DNA from: Pectobacterium araliae
GTDB taxonomy: Bacteria > Pseudomonadota > Gammaproteobacteria > Enterobacterales > Enterobacteriaceae
Length of the DNA: 64,000 bases
Assembly: GCF_037076465.1 (NCBI RefSeq)
Contig: NZ_AP028908.1
Coordinates: forward strand, 3,658,001-3,722,000
Direction of reading: 5' to 3'
Below, piece by piece: positions 1 to 8,599 of the stretch. The number at the start of each line of letters is the position of its first letter. Within the stretch, counting starts at the first letter, position 1. The position numbers and the translations under genes were made by a program. The notes under the pieces are model-generated. The model had not been told where the DNA came from. It saw nothing but the letters and a program-made list of their open reading frames with translations, and did not search any database.

Positions 1-153
1 TATTTAGATACGGTGGAAAAAGAGCTGGCAAAAGCGAAAGACTCTGCCGAACTGATCGCCGCCATGAAAAAACACTACCCGACGCTGAAAGAAGAGTCAG
101 GTCTTGAACTGAGCGCACAAGTTCTGAAAGGTGAGATGAAATGGCCACAGTAA
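1..153 (+). CDS. 3' end of an upstream gene, possibly MBL-fold hydrolase
   Basis: Frame 1 is open from the left edge to a TAA at 151-153, giving a 50-residue tail rich in Lys and Glu that ends GEMKWPQ. The tail resembles the C-terminus of metallo-beta-lactamase-fold hydrolases that often sit beside DsbA-like genes. That is a memory-based guess, because no catalytic motif lies in the visible part. The stop overlaps the next start (ATG at 141) by 13 bases, so the two genes are probably translationally coupled. Confidence 0.5.
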   Translation, partial: YLDTVEKELAKAKDSAELIAAMKKHYPTLKEESGLELSAQVLKGEMKWPQ

Positions 154-797
154 GACTGCATTACATTTACGATCCGTTGTGTGGCTGGTGCTACGGCGCC
201 GCTCCACTCGCCCTAGCCGCGCAGGAGATTGACGGGCTGGAGCTGATCCTCCACGGCGGCGGCATGATGACGGGCAGCAATAGCCGGACCATCACCCCTG
301 AGTGGCAAGATTACGTGATCCCTCACGATCGCCGCATTGCGCAAATGACTGGGCAGACCTTCGGGAAAGCGTATTACGAAGGGCTGCTGCGCGACACCAG
401 CGTCGTATTGGATTCTGCGCCACCAACGGCTGCCGTACTCGCTGCGGAAGCGATTGATGACAAAGGCATGGCGATGTTGCACCAGATCGAGCGGGCGCAC
501 TACGTTTCTGGGCTCAAGATCGCTGACACCGCCGTACTGCGTCAATGTGCGGAAGCGATTGGTCTGGATGGCGATGCTTTCAGCACCGAGTTCGCCTTTA
601 TTCAGGTAGAAACACTGTCAAAACACATCAGTGCCAGCCGGGAATTACTGGCGAAAGTGCGTGGGCAAGGCTTCCCCACTTTTGCGCTGGAAGATGCCAA
701 CGGGAATTTCCAGCAAATACCCGCGGCACACTACCTCGGTCAGGTAGATGCGTGGCGCAAGGTGCTGACACAGAGGGTCACCCACGCCACCGCATAA
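141..797 (+). CDS. DsbA-family thiol-disulfide oxidoreductase (FrnE-like)
   Basis: A 218-aa thioredoxin-fold protein of the DsbA/FrnE group. The N-terminus carries a CGWC redox motif at residues 14-17 directly after the first beta strand. A helical insert follows, and a GFPTF segment near residue 177 supplies the cis-proline loop typical of the fold. There is no signal peptide, so it should act in the cytoplasm, unlike periplasmic DsbA. It probably catalyses disulfide exchange or glutathione-dependent isomerisation; the substrate is unknown. It overlaps the preceding gene by 13 bases and is followed by a strong terminator, so it ends that operon. Confidence 0.85.
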   Translation: MATVRLHYIYDPLCGWCYGAAPLALAAQEIDGLELILHGGGMMTGSNSRTITPEWQDYVIPHDRRIAQMTGQTFGKAYYEGLLRDTSVVLDSAPPTAAVLAAEAIDDKGMAMLHQIERAHYVSGLKIADTAVLRQCAEAIGLDGDAFSTEFAFIQVETLSKHISASRELLAKVRGQGFPTFALEDANGNFQQIPAAHYLGQVDAWRKVLTQRVTHATA

Positions 798-819
798 TCG
801 TCCACATCAACCTTCATGA

Positions 820-851
820 GGGAGCACGCCAATAGCCTGCTCCCTTTTTTT
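820..851 (+). terminator. Rho-independent terminator after the DsbA-like gene
   Basis: GGGAGCA (820-826) pairs with TGCTCCC (838-844) across an 11-nt loop and is followed by seven T residues. It begins 22 bases after the stop codon of the DsbA-like gene. Confidence 0.9.
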
Positions 852-1012
852 ATCCCCGATGCCGTTTGTATCTCGTCCCCTTAAACCGCTACAGTATTGC
901 CTTCGTGATCAATCAGCGTGCTACCGCGCTTATTCATCAGTTGCGTTGAGAGGGATGCAGCATGAACGAACGGATTCCAGAGTCAAAGTAAGCAATAATG
1001 AGGGGATTGACG

Positions 1013-1306
1013 ATGAAATTAAGCCACAGCTTTAGCAGCGCATTAAGAACCTTCGCCTATTTCATGGCTAGCGGCACCCAAAATACGCTTGAAGGCATTG
1101 ATTACCTTTCACTGTACGGTGAAGAGCCCAGCGCGTTTGAACAGGTTTTTGCAATCTACGCCAATGTGTTAGAGCTGGATGAAGACGGCAACGTATTGAA
1201 CGCCAAATATGCCGAAAAACGCGCTACAGACTATTTACGACACTACTGCGACCCCAGCTTCACCGTCGAACCGCCTTATGAAGACTGGGAAGTTGAGCTG
1301 CATTAA
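1013..1306 (+). CDS. Small conserved protein of unknown function (DUF7677-like)
   Basis: A 97-aa acidic cytoplasmic protein with no membrane segment. It has a compact pattern (ALRTFAYFMASGT, EGIDYLSLYGEEPSAFEQVF, LELDEDGNVLNAKYAEKRA, then PPYEDWE) that I associate with a small conserved family of unknown function, probably DUF7677. The start at 1013 is preferred over the in-frame ATG at 998 because GAGGGG lies at a normal distance before it. It is monocistronic, between the DsbA-like gene and dusA. No function can be assigned. Confidence 0.7.
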   Translation: MKLSHSFSSALRTFAYFMASGTQNTLEGIDYLSLYGEEPSAFEQVFAIYANVLELDEDGNVLNAKYAEKRATDYLRHYCDPSFTVEPPYEDWEVELH

Positions 1307-1488
1307 TGATCTACAACGTGAATTAACGAACACCGAGTAGTCGTGCAGTCAGTCACCGTGCGAGCGCTTCTCTATGTTATAGTGAACCCTATCTCCCTGC
1401 GAAGAACCTGAGATAATAAGGGCTACAGGGATGCTGACAACGCTCAGACAACACCGCCAGACACACACGAAACGATGACTGACAAACC

Positions 1489-2511
1489 ATGACCGACGTA
1501 AAATCAGGTACACACAACACGGTATCCACCGACACCCGCGCTTCTCGCCTTAACCGCTTCTCCATTGCGCCGATGCTCGACTGGACCGATCGCCATTGCC
1601 GTTATTTTCTTCGCCAACTGACTAGCCAAACGCTGCTGTATACCGAAATGGTGACGACAGGTGCGATTCTTCACGGCAAAGGCGACTATCTGGCCTACAG
1701 CGAAGAAGAACATCCGCTGGCGCTACAGCTCGGCGGTAGCGATCCGCAAGCGCTGGCACAGTGTGCCAAACTGGCAGAACAGCGCGGCTATGATGAAGTT
1801 AACCTGAACGTCGGTTGCCCGTCTGACCGTGTTCAAAATGGTCGTTTCGGTGCCTGCCTGATGGGCGAGGCCACGCTGGTAGCAGACTGTATCAAAGCGA
1901 TGAAAGACAGCGCCTCAATCCCGATCACGGTGAAAACCCGCATCGGCATTGACGATCAAGACAGCTATGAATTCCTGTGCGACTTTATTCAAACCGTTGC
2001 CGGGCGCGGCGAGTGCGATACCTTCATCATCCACGCGCGCAAAGCCTGGCTATCGGGCTTGAGTCCGAAAGAGAATCGGGAAATTCCACCGCTGGATTAT
2101 CCGCGCGTTTACCAGCTCAAGCGTGATTTCCCGGCGCTCACCCTCGCCATCAACGGCGGCGTCAAAACGCTGGAAGAAGCCAAAACACATCTACAGCATC
2201 TGGACGGCGTGATGATGGGGCGCGAAGCTTACCAAAATCCCGGTATTCTGGCGCAGGCTGACCGTGAACTGTTTGGTACTGATGCAGCGGTGTCGGATCT
2301 GGCTGGCGTAGTGCGAGCCATGTATCCCTACATCGAACGCGAACTTTCTGGCGGTGCGTCATTAGGCCATATTACACGCCATATGCTCGGTATGTTTCAG
2401 GGCATCACCGGTGCTCGTCAGTGGCGACGCTACCTCAGCGAAAATGCTCACAAACCCGGTGCCGATGCTGCGGTAGTCGAACGTGCGCTGACGTTGGTTA
2501 ATCTGGTTTAA
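1489..2511 (+). CDS. dusA: tRNA-dihydrouridine(20/20a) synthase DusA
   Basis: A 340-aa FMN-dependent enzyme that reduces uridine to dihydrouridine at positions 20/20a of the tRNA D-loop using NADPH. It opens the TIM barrel with a [17 protein letters not shown] segment after about 24 variable residues. The family's active-site region [21 protein letters not shown] contains the catalytic cysteine (GAC). The [17 protein letters not shown] segment is DusA-typical and sits in the substrate/FMN region. The length matches enterobacterial DusA. The neighbour pspG follows in the same direction, as in E. coli, but has its own sigma-54 promoter. Confidence 0.97.
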   Translation: MTDVKSGTHNTVSTDTRASRLNRFSIAPMLDWTDRHCRYFLRQLTSQTLLYTEMVTTGAILHGKGDYLAYSEEEHPLALQLGGSDPQALAQCAKLAEQRGYDEVNLNVGCPSDRVQNGRFGACLMGEATLVADCIKAMKDSASIPITVKTRIGIDDQDSYEFLCDFIQTVAGRGECDTFIIHARKAWLSGLSPKENREIPPLDYPRVYQLKRDFPALTLAINGGVKTLEEAKTHLQHLDGVMMGREAYQNPGILAQADRELFGTDAAVSDLAGVVRAMYPYIERELSGGASLGHITRHMLGMFQGITGARQWRRYLSENAHKPGADAAVVERALTLVNLV

Positions 2512-2563
2512 AAAATACCAACAGTTAGTCTTTTACACTAATACATTCTCATTTCCCTTTCTG

Positions 2564-2598
2564 GCGTCGCTGATAAATCAATCACTTATCAGCGACGC
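2564..2598. repeat. Perfect 13-bp inverted repeat before the pspG promoter
   Basis: GCGTCGCTGATAA (2564-2576) is repeated as TTATCAGCGACGC (2586-2598) with a 9-nt loop. No T-tract follows, so it is a poor intrinsic terminator for dusA. It ends four bases before the sigma-54 promoter of pspG, so an activator (PspF/IHF) role or a dusA mRNA 3' end are both possible. Confidence 0.7.
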
Positions 2599-2602
2599 AT
2601 CT

Positions 2603-2618
2603 TGGCACGATTCTTGTA
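2603..2618 (+). promoter_or_regulatory. Sigma-54 promoter of pspG
   Basis: TGGCAC, five bases, then TTGTA matches the -24/-12 sigma-54 consensus (TGGCAC-N5-TTGCW) with one change at -12. It lies 70 bases before the pspG ATG. In E. coli pspG is a PspF/sigma-54-controlled member of the phage-shock regulon, which fits this site. Confidence 0.85.
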
Positions 2619-2687
2619 ATTGCTTATGTAGCACGCAGACTCCTCTTTCCTGCGTCAGAGACGGTTTAACCGCTACAGGAGCACACC

Positions 2688-2960
2688 ATGTTGGAAATTT
2701 TCTTCGTTATTGGCTTTTTTATCATGCTGATGTTGACGGGCGTGTCACTGCTGGGCGTGATTGCAGCGCTGTTTGTCGCATCCCTTTTTATGCTGATCGG
2801 TGGGCTGTTTAGCATGGCGATAAAGGTGCTGCCATGGCTGATTTTAGCCGTCGCGGCAGTATGGTTGTGGCGCAAATTTAGTGGGCGACCTGTCTACAAC
2901 TCGCACCGTTATACCTATCGAAAATACACCTACCGTCAGCGCAATGGGAATGAGTGGTAA
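2688..2960 (+). CDS. pspG: Phage shock protein G (envelope stress membrane protein)
   Basis: A 90-aa inner-membrane protein with two or three hydrophobic helices across roughly residues 1-62 and a short basic, Tyr/Arg-rich cytoplasmic tail (HRYTYRKYTYRQR). The sequence start, length and position immediately downstream of dusA match PspG (YjbO). It is a minor effector of the phage-shock response to loss of proton motive force. GGAG in CAGGAGCACACC precedes the ATG. The sigma-54 promoter at 2603-2618 shows it is expressed separately from dusA. Confidence 0.93.
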   Translation: MLEIFFVIGFFIMLMLTGVSLLGVIAALFVASLFMLIGGLFSMAIKVLPWLILAVAAVWLWRKFSGRPVYNSHRYTYRKYTYRQRNGNEW

Positions 2961-3284
2961 TGACATAAAAGGGAGAAATCTGAATTACGCGCGAAAATGA
3001 CGGCCAATGCCGTGTTTAACATCGATTTGTTTAATACTGCCTTGTTTTAATACAAGAGGTTTTAGTACAAAAGTGTGCGCCAGCAGATATTTTTTCCCTA
3101 ATGCGGCTGCTAGGATGACGCCCACAGTTTGCTTCTTTGTCGTTTAAAGGGTAAGCGAATTCAGTGGCAAAGCAGCCACACGATTTCATCGTCGTCAGGA
3201 AAATAATAGCCGCATAGCGGCACCTTCGTGACGATCACCACGCTGTACCCTACATACAGTCTGATGAAATTTGCGTAACAGCAC
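2961..3284. other. Intergenic region pspG-qor without a recognised gene
   Basis: About 320 bases with no convincing ORF. It is AT-rich at first, with poly-T patches near 3090-3096, and it ends in a strong plus-strand hairpin (3285-3314). It could be a long pspG 3' UTR or house a small RNA that uses that terminator. No RNA family was recognised. Confidence 0.4.
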
Positions 3285-3314
3285 AGGCCTCCCAATGGGA
3301 GGCCTTCTGCTTTT
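3285..3314 (+). terminator. Hairpin terminator between pspG and qor
   Basis: AGGCCTCCC (3285-3293), AAT, GGGAGGCCT (3297-3305), then TCTGCTTTT. The T-rich side is on the plus strand, so it terminates transcripts from the pspG side. On the minus strand the 9-bp hairpin may still mark the qor 3' end. Confidence 0.8.
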
Positions 3315-3326
3315 CAGAAACAGATA

Positions 3327-4310
3327 TTAGGGAATCAACAGGCACGAACCCTGGGTGCTGCGGCTTTCCAGCGCCCGATGGGCAGCTTGCGCCTCCGCCA
3401 GCGCGAATTTCTGATTCTGCGGCACGTCTACCGTAATCGCGCCGCTGGCGATCAGCGAGAACAACTCATTGCTGGCCTGATCGAGTTCAGCACGATTCGT
3501 CACATAGCCAAACAGTGAAGGACGCGTGACGTACAGCGACCCTTTCTGGTTCAAGATCCCCAGATTGACACCCGTTACCGGTCCAGACGCATTGCCGAAA
3601 CTGACCATCAACCCGCGACGACGCAGGCTATCGAGCGAAGCTTCCCAGGTATCTTTCCCAACCGAGTCATACACGACAGCAACTTTCTGCTCGTCGGTCA
3701 GTTCCGCAACGCGCTGGGCGATATTCTCGGTACGGTAGTTAATGGTCGCCCAGGCACCAGCCTGTTTTGCCCGCTCCGCCTTCTCATCAGAACCCACCGT
3801 CCCGATCAACTTCGCCCCCAGCGCCTTCGCCCACTGGCAGGCAATCAGCCCTACGCCACCCGCCGCGGCATGGAATAGGAAGACTTCATTCGGCTTGATT
3901 TCATACGTCTGACGCAGCAGATAGTAAACCGTCAGCCCTTTCAGGAAAGAAGCTGCGCCTTGCTCAAAGCTGATAGCTTCCGGTAGCAGCGCAACCTTCT
4001 CCGCCACCACATTATGCACCTCGCTATACGCGCCCAGCCCGGACTGCGCATACACCACGCGATCGCCGACTTTCAGCACGCTAACCCCAGCCCCCACTTT
4101 CGTCACAATACCCGCCGCTTCGGTTCCCAACCCAGAAGGCAAATCAGGCACGGGATACAGGCCGCTGCGAATATAGGTATCGATAAAATTAATGCCGATG
4201 GCGCGATTCTCCACCTGAACCTCTCCCACAGCGGGGTCGGCAGGCGTGAAATCCCCATATTGCAGAACCTCTGGGCCACCATAAGCCCGGAACTGAACGC
4301 GTTTTGCCAT
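3327..4310 (-). CDS. qor: NADPH:quinone oxidoreductase (zeta-crystallin family)
   Basis: A 327-aa medium-chain dehydrogenase/reductase without structural zinc. It has an N-terminal GroES-like domain with the quinone-oxidoreductase signature around GLGTEAAGIVTKVG, and a Rossmann segment HAAAGGVGLIACQWAKALGAKLIGTVGS near residues 147-174 for NADPH. It probably performs one-electron reduction of quinones in the cytoplasm. Qor lies divergently from dnaB in E. coli, exactly as here. Confidence 0.95.
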   Translation of the reverse strand: MAKRVQFRAYGGPEVLQYGDFTPADPAVGEVQVENRAIGINFIDTYIRSGLYPVPDLPSGLGTEAAGIVTKVGAGVSVLKVGDRVVYAQSGLGAYSEVHNVVAEKVALLPEAISFEQGAASFLKGLTVYYLLRQTYEIKPNEVFLFHAAAGGVGLIACQWAKALGAKLIGTVGSDEKAERAKQAGAWATINYRTENIAQRVAELTDEQKVAVVYDSVGKDTWEASLDSLRRRGLMVSFGNASGPVTGVNLGILNQKGSLYVTRPSLFGYVTNRAELDQASNELFSLIASGAITVDVPQNQKFALAEAQAAHRALESRSTQGSCLLIP

Positions 4311-4355
4311 GTTATCTCCTTAATCGTGACTGGTTCGTTGTTTCTCTATAATACG

Positions 4356-4480
4356 TATATCCTAAATAATTCGAGTTTCAGGCAGGCGGCAAGCGAAGGA
4401 GTCCGATGAGCTTACTTGAGTAAGTGATTCGGGTGACTAAGCGAAGCCAACGCACATGCAACTTGAAGTATGACGGGTAT
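4356..4480. repeat. Quasi-palindromic intergenic repeat (MITE-like), qor-dnaB
   Basis: A ~125-bp element whose ends are imperfect inverted copies: the left end contains ATAATTCGAGTTTCAG and the right end CAACTTGAAGTATGACGGG. The central hairpin CTTACT-TG-AGTAAG (4411-4424) sits at the exact midpoint. The sequence resembles the intergenic palindromes common in Pectobacterium, Serratia and Yersinia genomes. It carries no ORF and lies between the divergent qor and dnaB promoters. Confidence 0.65.
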
Positions 4481-4557
4481 ATTGTGTTATTTCGGACGTG
4501 TGGCATATACAATGCCCCCTAATCCAATGGCAAATCAACCGGTAAAGAATCCGTTTC

Positions 4558-5964
4558 ATGGCAGAGAAAAGACCCACCAATAAATCGAATGAACCCCGTG
4601 ACCGCCAGATGGAAGGTCTGAAACTTCCGCCACATTCGCTGGAAGCGGAGCAATCGGTATTGGGCGGCCTGATGCTCGACAATGAACGCTGGGATAATGT
4701 CGCCGAGCGTGTTGTCGCTAACGATTTCTATAACCGCGCCCACCGTCTGATCTTCACCGAGATGCATCGGCTGCTGGAAATGAGCAAGCCGATAGACCTG
4801 ATTACGCTGTCCGAATCGCTCGAACTGCAAGGTTCATTGGAATCCGCCGGTGGCTTCGCCTATCTGGCCGAACTGGCAAAGAATACCCCCAGCGCCGCTA
4901 ATATCGGTGCCTACGCCGATATCGTGCGCGAGCGCGCCGTGGTACGTGAAATGATCTCCGTCGCCAATGAGATCGCCGACGCGGGCTACGATCCGCAGGG
5001 CCGCAGCAGCGAGGATCTGCTCGATCTGGCGGAATCCCGCGTCTTCCAGATCGCCGAAAACCGCGCCAGCAAAGATGAAGGCCCAAAAAGTATCGACCGC
5101 ATTCTGGAAGACACCGTTTCCCGTATCGAGCAGCTTTACCAGAAACCACATGATGGCGTTACGGGTGTGGACACGGGCTATCAGGATCTCAATAAAAAAA
5201 CCGCTGGCTTGCAGAAATCCGACCTAATCATCGTGGCAGCACGTCCTTCAATGGGGAAAACCACCTTTGCGATGAACCTGTGCGAACATGCCGCGATGAC
5301 TCAGGAAAAGCCCGTACTGATCTTCAGTCTGGAGATGCCCGGCGAACAGATCATGATGCGTATGCTCGCATCGCTGTCTCGCGTGGATCAGACCCGCATT
5401 CGTACTGGTCAGTTGGACGATGAAGACTGGGCGCGTATTTCCAGCACCATGGGGATCCTGCTGGAAAAACGCAACATGTACATCGATGACTCCTCCGGCC
5501 TGACGCCGACCGACGTGCGTTCCCGCGCGCGCCGCGTGTTCCGTGAACATAATGGCCTGAGTCTGATCATGATCGACTACCTGCAATTGATGCGCGTTCC
5601 GTCATTGTCCGACAACCGTACGCTGGAAATTGCAGAAATTTCCCGCTCACTCAAAGCGTTGGCAAAAGAATTGCAGGTTCCGGTCGTCGCCCTGTCTCAG
5701 CTTAACCGTAGTCTGGAACAGCGCGCCGATAAGCGTCCGGTCAACTCGGATCTGCGTGAGTCCGGCTCCATCGAGCAGGATGCCGACCTGATAATGTTTA
5801 TCTATCGTGATGAGGTTTATCACGAAAACAGCGACCTGAAAGGCATCGCTGAAATCATTCTGGGGAAACAGCGTAACGGCCCGATTGGTTCCGTTCGTTT
5901 GACCTTTAACGGGCAGTGGTCGCGCTTTGATAATTATGCCGGCCCACAATATGACGATGAATAA
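4558..5964 (+). CDS. dnaB: Replicative DNA helicase DnaB
   Basis: A 468-aa hexameric 5'-3' helicase of the replisome. The N-terminal helical domain (about residues 20-125, PPHSLEAEQSVLGGLM) binds primase and the loader. A linker leads to the RecA-like C-terminal domain with Walker A ARPSMGKTT near residue 228, Walker B LIMIDYLQLM near residue 342 and the QLNRSLEQRADKRP loop that follows. The length equals the enterobacterial protein. It is followed after 41 bases by alr, the ancestral order. Confidence 0.98.
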   Translation: MAEKRPTNKSNEPRDRQMEGLKLPPHSLEAEQSVLGGLMLDNERWDNVAERVVANDFYNRAHRLIFTEMHRLLEMSKPIDLITLSESLELQGSLESAGGFAYLAELAKNTPSAANIGAYADIVRERAVVREMISVANEIADAGYDPQGRSSEDLLDLAESRVFQIAENRASKDEGPKSIDRILEDTVSRIEQLYQKPHDGVTGVDTGYQDLNKKTAGLQKSDLIIVAARPSMGKTTFAMNLCEHAAMTQEKPVLIFSLEMPGEQIMMRMLASLSRVDQTRIRTGQLDDEDWARISSTMGILLEKRNMYIDDSSGLTPTDVRSRARRVFREHNGLSLIMIDYLQLMRVPSLSDNRTLEIAEISRSLKALAKELQVPVVALSQLNRSLEQRADKRPVNSDLRESGSIEQDADLIMFIYRDEVYHENSDLKGIAEIILGKQRNGPIGSVRLTFNGQWSRFDNYAGPQYDDE

Positions 5965-6005
5965 CGCAGCGCTCAGCAATGACAACACTGCACTAAGGAA
6001 CAAGA

Positions 6006-7088
6006 ATGAAAACGGCAACTGCCGTCGTTAACCGGGGTGCTTTGCGCCACAACCTGCAACGTATCCGCCAATTAGCACCTAACAGCCAAGTCGTTGCCGT
6101 CGTGAAAGCCAATGCCTACGGCCACGGCATGATCGAAGCTGCTCATACTTTTTACGACGCTGACTGCTACGGCGTCGCGCGACTCTCCGAAGCATTGGTG
6201 CTTCGTGCGGCGGGCATCACCAAGCCCATCGTCCTGCTGGAAGGCTTTTTCTCCGCCGACGACCTCCCGCTTCTGGTGGAGAACCAGTTAGAAACCGCCG
6301 TTCACAGCCCTGAACAGCTTGCCGCATTGGAACAGGCCACGCTGCCACAGCCGATCCCCGTGTGGATGAAACTGGATAGCGGTATGCATCGCCTTGGCAT
6401 TCTACCGGAACACGCCGACGCATTCTGGCAACGCCTGACTGAATGCCGCAACGTGGTTCAGCCAGTCAATATCATGAGCCACTTTTGCCGCGCCGATGAA
6501 CCCGAAGCCGGAACCACCGAACGCCAACTGGCCTGCTTCGATGCCTTTACGCAAGGTAAGCCCGGCGCACAGTCCATTGCGGCCTCCGGCGGTATTCTGC
6601 TGTGGCCGCAGTCGCACCGCGATCGCGTTCGCCCCGGCATCATTCTCTATGGCGTGTCGCCGCTGGATAACGAAGATGCCGCACATTTCGGCTTCCAGCC
6701 TGCAATGACCTTTACGTCTCACCTGATCGCCGTTCGCGAGCACAAAGCAGGGGAATCCGTCGGCTATGGTGACATCTGGACCAGCCCGCGCGATACTCGT
6801 CTGGGCGTGGTGGCTGTCGGCTACGGTGATGGATACCCACGCTGCGCGCCAGCGGGTACACCCGTGCTCATCAACGGACGTGAAGTGCCACTTTCTGGCC
6901 GCGTATCGATGGATATGATTACGGTTGATTTAGGGCCGGATGCGCAGGATAGAGTGGGCGATGAGGTTATTCTCTGGGGGCCAACGCTACCCGTTGAACG
7001 CATTGCCGCACACTCGGGTGACAGTGCCTACGAACTGATTACCCGCCTAACCCAGCGCACTACGTTGGAATACGTCGACGGTGAGTAA
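6006..7088 (+). CDS. alr: Alanine racemase, biosynthetic type
   Basis: A 360-aa fold-type III PLP enzyme interconverting L- and D-alanine for peptidoglycan. The PLP lysine is K34 in [10 protein letters not shown] at the start of the barrel. The catalytic tyrosine lies in the C-terminal beta domain ([10 protein letters not shown]). The ending [11 protein letters not shown] is typical. The position after dnaB identifies it as alr rather than dadX. The last codons overlap the GTG start of the following membrane gene by eight bases. Confidence 0.96.
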   Translation: MKTATAVVNRGALRHNLQRIRQLAPNSQVVAVVKANAYGHGMIEAAHTFYDADCYGVARLSEALVLRAAGITKPIVLLEGFFSADDLPLLVENQLETAVHSPEQLAALEQATLPQPIPVWMKLDSGMHRLGILPEHADAFWQRLTECRNVVQPVNIMSHFCRADEPEAGTTERQLACFDAFTQGKPGAQSIAASGGILLWPQSHRDRVRPGIILYGVSPLDNEDAAHFGFQPAMTFTSHLIAVREHKAGESVGYGDIWTSPRDTRLGVVAVGYGDGYPRCAPAGTPVLINGREVPLSGRVSMDMITVDLGPDAQDRVGDEVILWGPTLPVERIAAHSGDSAYELITRLTQRTTLEYVDGE

Positions 7089-7719
7089 AAACGGACTGGC
7101 TAGTTTTTATCGGCAAGCTCATGGCTTGCCGACCTTAAAACGGGTTATCTACTATGCGGCAAGCTGGCTTGCCGTATCCGCGATCCTGACGCTGTTTGCC
7201 CTCATTAATTTCTATACGCTGAAACCGACGGACGTCGGCGGCACGCTGTTTGGCGGCATGTTTAGCGCGATGTTCGATCTCATCTACTGGTCTTGCGCCG
7301 CGTCGGGATTCTGCTTTCTGGCGCTCTTTCGGCTTTCAGGATGGCGTGTTGCCTGGATACTCGCGGGGCTGGTGCAAATCGGTATCAGCGCCTTGTGGCG
7401 CATTCAATATTGGCAGGATTATGAAAGCGAAGAGCTGATACTTTCCCCCATGCCCGGCGAACTGTATGTTTCCATGCTGGTGGGCGCAGGCATGACCGCT
7501 ATTGGCATCGTGAAATATCGACACGCCCGGCGCAACCCAATCGCTCCACGTCCAACGTATGCGAAAGTCGTCGCTGCATTGCTGCTCGTTGCGCTTTATT
7601 TCGCGCTCCCGCTGTATCTCTACCTGCGTGAACCTCTCCCCTACTGCGCCTTTAGCCCTGACGGGCAGCAGTTAAGTATCTGTCTGGGTGACAATGACGA
7701 GCGGATTATTGTTGAGTGA
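7081..7719 (+). CDS. Membrane protein of unknown function coupled to alr
   Basis: A 212-aa protein with an N-terminal cytoplasmic stretch and about five hydrophobic helices (around residues 26-47, 60-80, 86-102, 120-138 and 158-178). It ends in a hydrophilic, probably periplasmic tail with two cysteines ([20 protein letters not shown]). It begins with GTG inside the end of alr (8-base overlap), so translation is probably coupled. I do not recognise the family. No catalytic motif is visible. Confidence 0.75.
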   Translation: MSKNGLASFYRQAHGLPTLKRVIYYAASWLAVSAILTLFALINFYTLKPTDVGGTLFGGMFSAMFDLIYWSCAASGFCFLALFRLSGWRVAWILAGLVQIGISALWRIQYWQDYESEELILSPMPGELYVSMLVGAGMTAIGIVKYRHARRNPIAPRPTYAKVVAALLLVALYFALPLYLYLREPLPYCAFSPDGQQLSICLGDNDERIIVE

Positions 7720-7722
7720 TGG

Positions 7723-7750
7723 ATTTACTGCCGTACAGGTAGTTTAACAA
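7723..7750 (+). repeat. Possible lone degenerate type I-F CRISPR repeat
   Basis: This 28-base stretch matches the CRISPR1 repeat at 21 of 28 positions, including an unbroken ACTGCCGTA and a stem-loop of the same shape (ACTGCC-GTACA-GGTAGT, one wobble pair). No second copy lies 60 bases away and there is no leader beside it. It could be a relic of a former array edge. Alternatively it is only the weak hairpin terminator of the preceding membrane gene. Confidence 0.35.
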
Positions 7751-7787
7751 GCATCAGGACTTTCACTTCACCAGACATCATCCGCGA

Positions 7788-8204
7788 TTATTTAACCCAA
7801 TCTTCCAACGTTAGCTCCGGTACTCGCTCAAATTCTCTCAGATTATTGGTGACCAATATGGCCTTAGCACTGATGGCATGACCCGCGATGGCCGTATCAT
7901 TCGGACCAATAGGCGTGCCTGCTGCGGCTAACGCGATTTTAATTTTCGTCGTAGCGTCTACTGCGGCGCTATCCCAAGGTAACACCGCATCAAGCCGGCG
8001 ACAGAAAGCATCAACTAGTTGCATATGGCGTGGCGAGACTTTTTTGCCAACCGCCCCGAAACGCATTTCAGCGTAAGTGATGGCAGAGACCACAATCCGA
8101 TCACGCCGCAGCGTGCACTGCTGCAACTTTTCAATCACCTCCGCAGGGTGTTCACGCATGATGAAGGAACAGATATTGGTATCCAGCATGAACAAGCGAC
8201 TCAC
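7788..8204 (-). CDS. vapC: VapC-type PIN-domain ribonuclease toxin
   Basis: A 138-aa PIN-domain protein. The acidic active site is visible as D8 in FMLDTNICSF, a central glutamate in ITYAEMRFGA, and a later aspartate in IGPNDTAIAGHA. VapC toxins cleave initiator tRNA or rRNA loops using these Mg2+-binding residues. It starts with a GTG that overlaps the vapB stop (GTGA), the usual antitoxin-first arrangement. ATG at residue 6 is an alternative start. The pair lies between the alr operon and the CRISPR1 leader. Confidence 0.92.
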   Translation of the reverse strand: MSRLFMLDTNICSFIMREHPAEVIEKLQQCTLRRDRIVVSAITYAEMRFGAVGKKVSPRHMQLVDAFCRRLDAVLPWDSAAVDATTKIKIALAAAGTPIGPNDTAIAGHAISAKAILVTNNLREFERVPELTLEDWVK

Positions 8205-8428
8205 AGTTCGAATCTCCCCTCTTCGACCACATCCTGGCGTTCTGTCATAAAGTCAGCGTCAGCGCGATCTTCTTGCAAAAACGAATGCCAATTGGGTTTG
8301 ACCGGACGCAGTATGATGGTATCTCCCTCACGCACAATCTCCAGTTCGTTGACGCCTTCAAAGTCCATATCACGTGGCAAACGAATGGCACGGTTGTTAC
8401 CGTTTTTAAATACCGAAACAATACGCAT
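8201..8428 (-). CDS. vapB: VapB-type antitoxin (AbrB/MazE fold)
   Basis: A 75-aa antitoxin. The N-terminal swapped-hairpin AbrB domain is clear (VFKNGNNRAIRLPRDMDF, then LEIVREGDTIILRPV). A flexible acidic tail from about residue 45 should wrap VapC and block its active site. A very strong Shine-Dalgarno (AAGGAGGTG) lies before the ATG, fitting the need for excess antitoxin. The complex is expected to repress its own promoter upstream (8429-8560), though no operator was defined. Confidence 0.9.
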   Translation of the reverse strand: MRIVSVFKNGNNRAIRLPRDMDFEGVNELEIVREGDTIILRPVKPNWHSFLQEDRADADFMTERQDVVEEGRFEL

Positions 8429-8599
8429 GATGCACCACCTCCTTAATACAGAATTCAGCCAGCTACTTACCGTTTATTATTGCTGGCTAAAACATAAGCT
8501 AAGTATAGATATTAATCACTCGATTGTATATCCATAGCATATGCAGATACTTGGCATAGGCCTATCGTCGATAAATAAAATCTTTGCCATACATTAATG

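Noticed and set aside
4014..4409. Plus-strand open frame over the qor start and into the palindromic repeat.
   Set aside because: It is antisense to qor, has no ribosome site, and ends in the repeat element.
8019..8537. A 172-codon plus-strand frame opposite vapB/vapC.
   Set aside because: It is antisense to two well-supported genes, with no family similarity.
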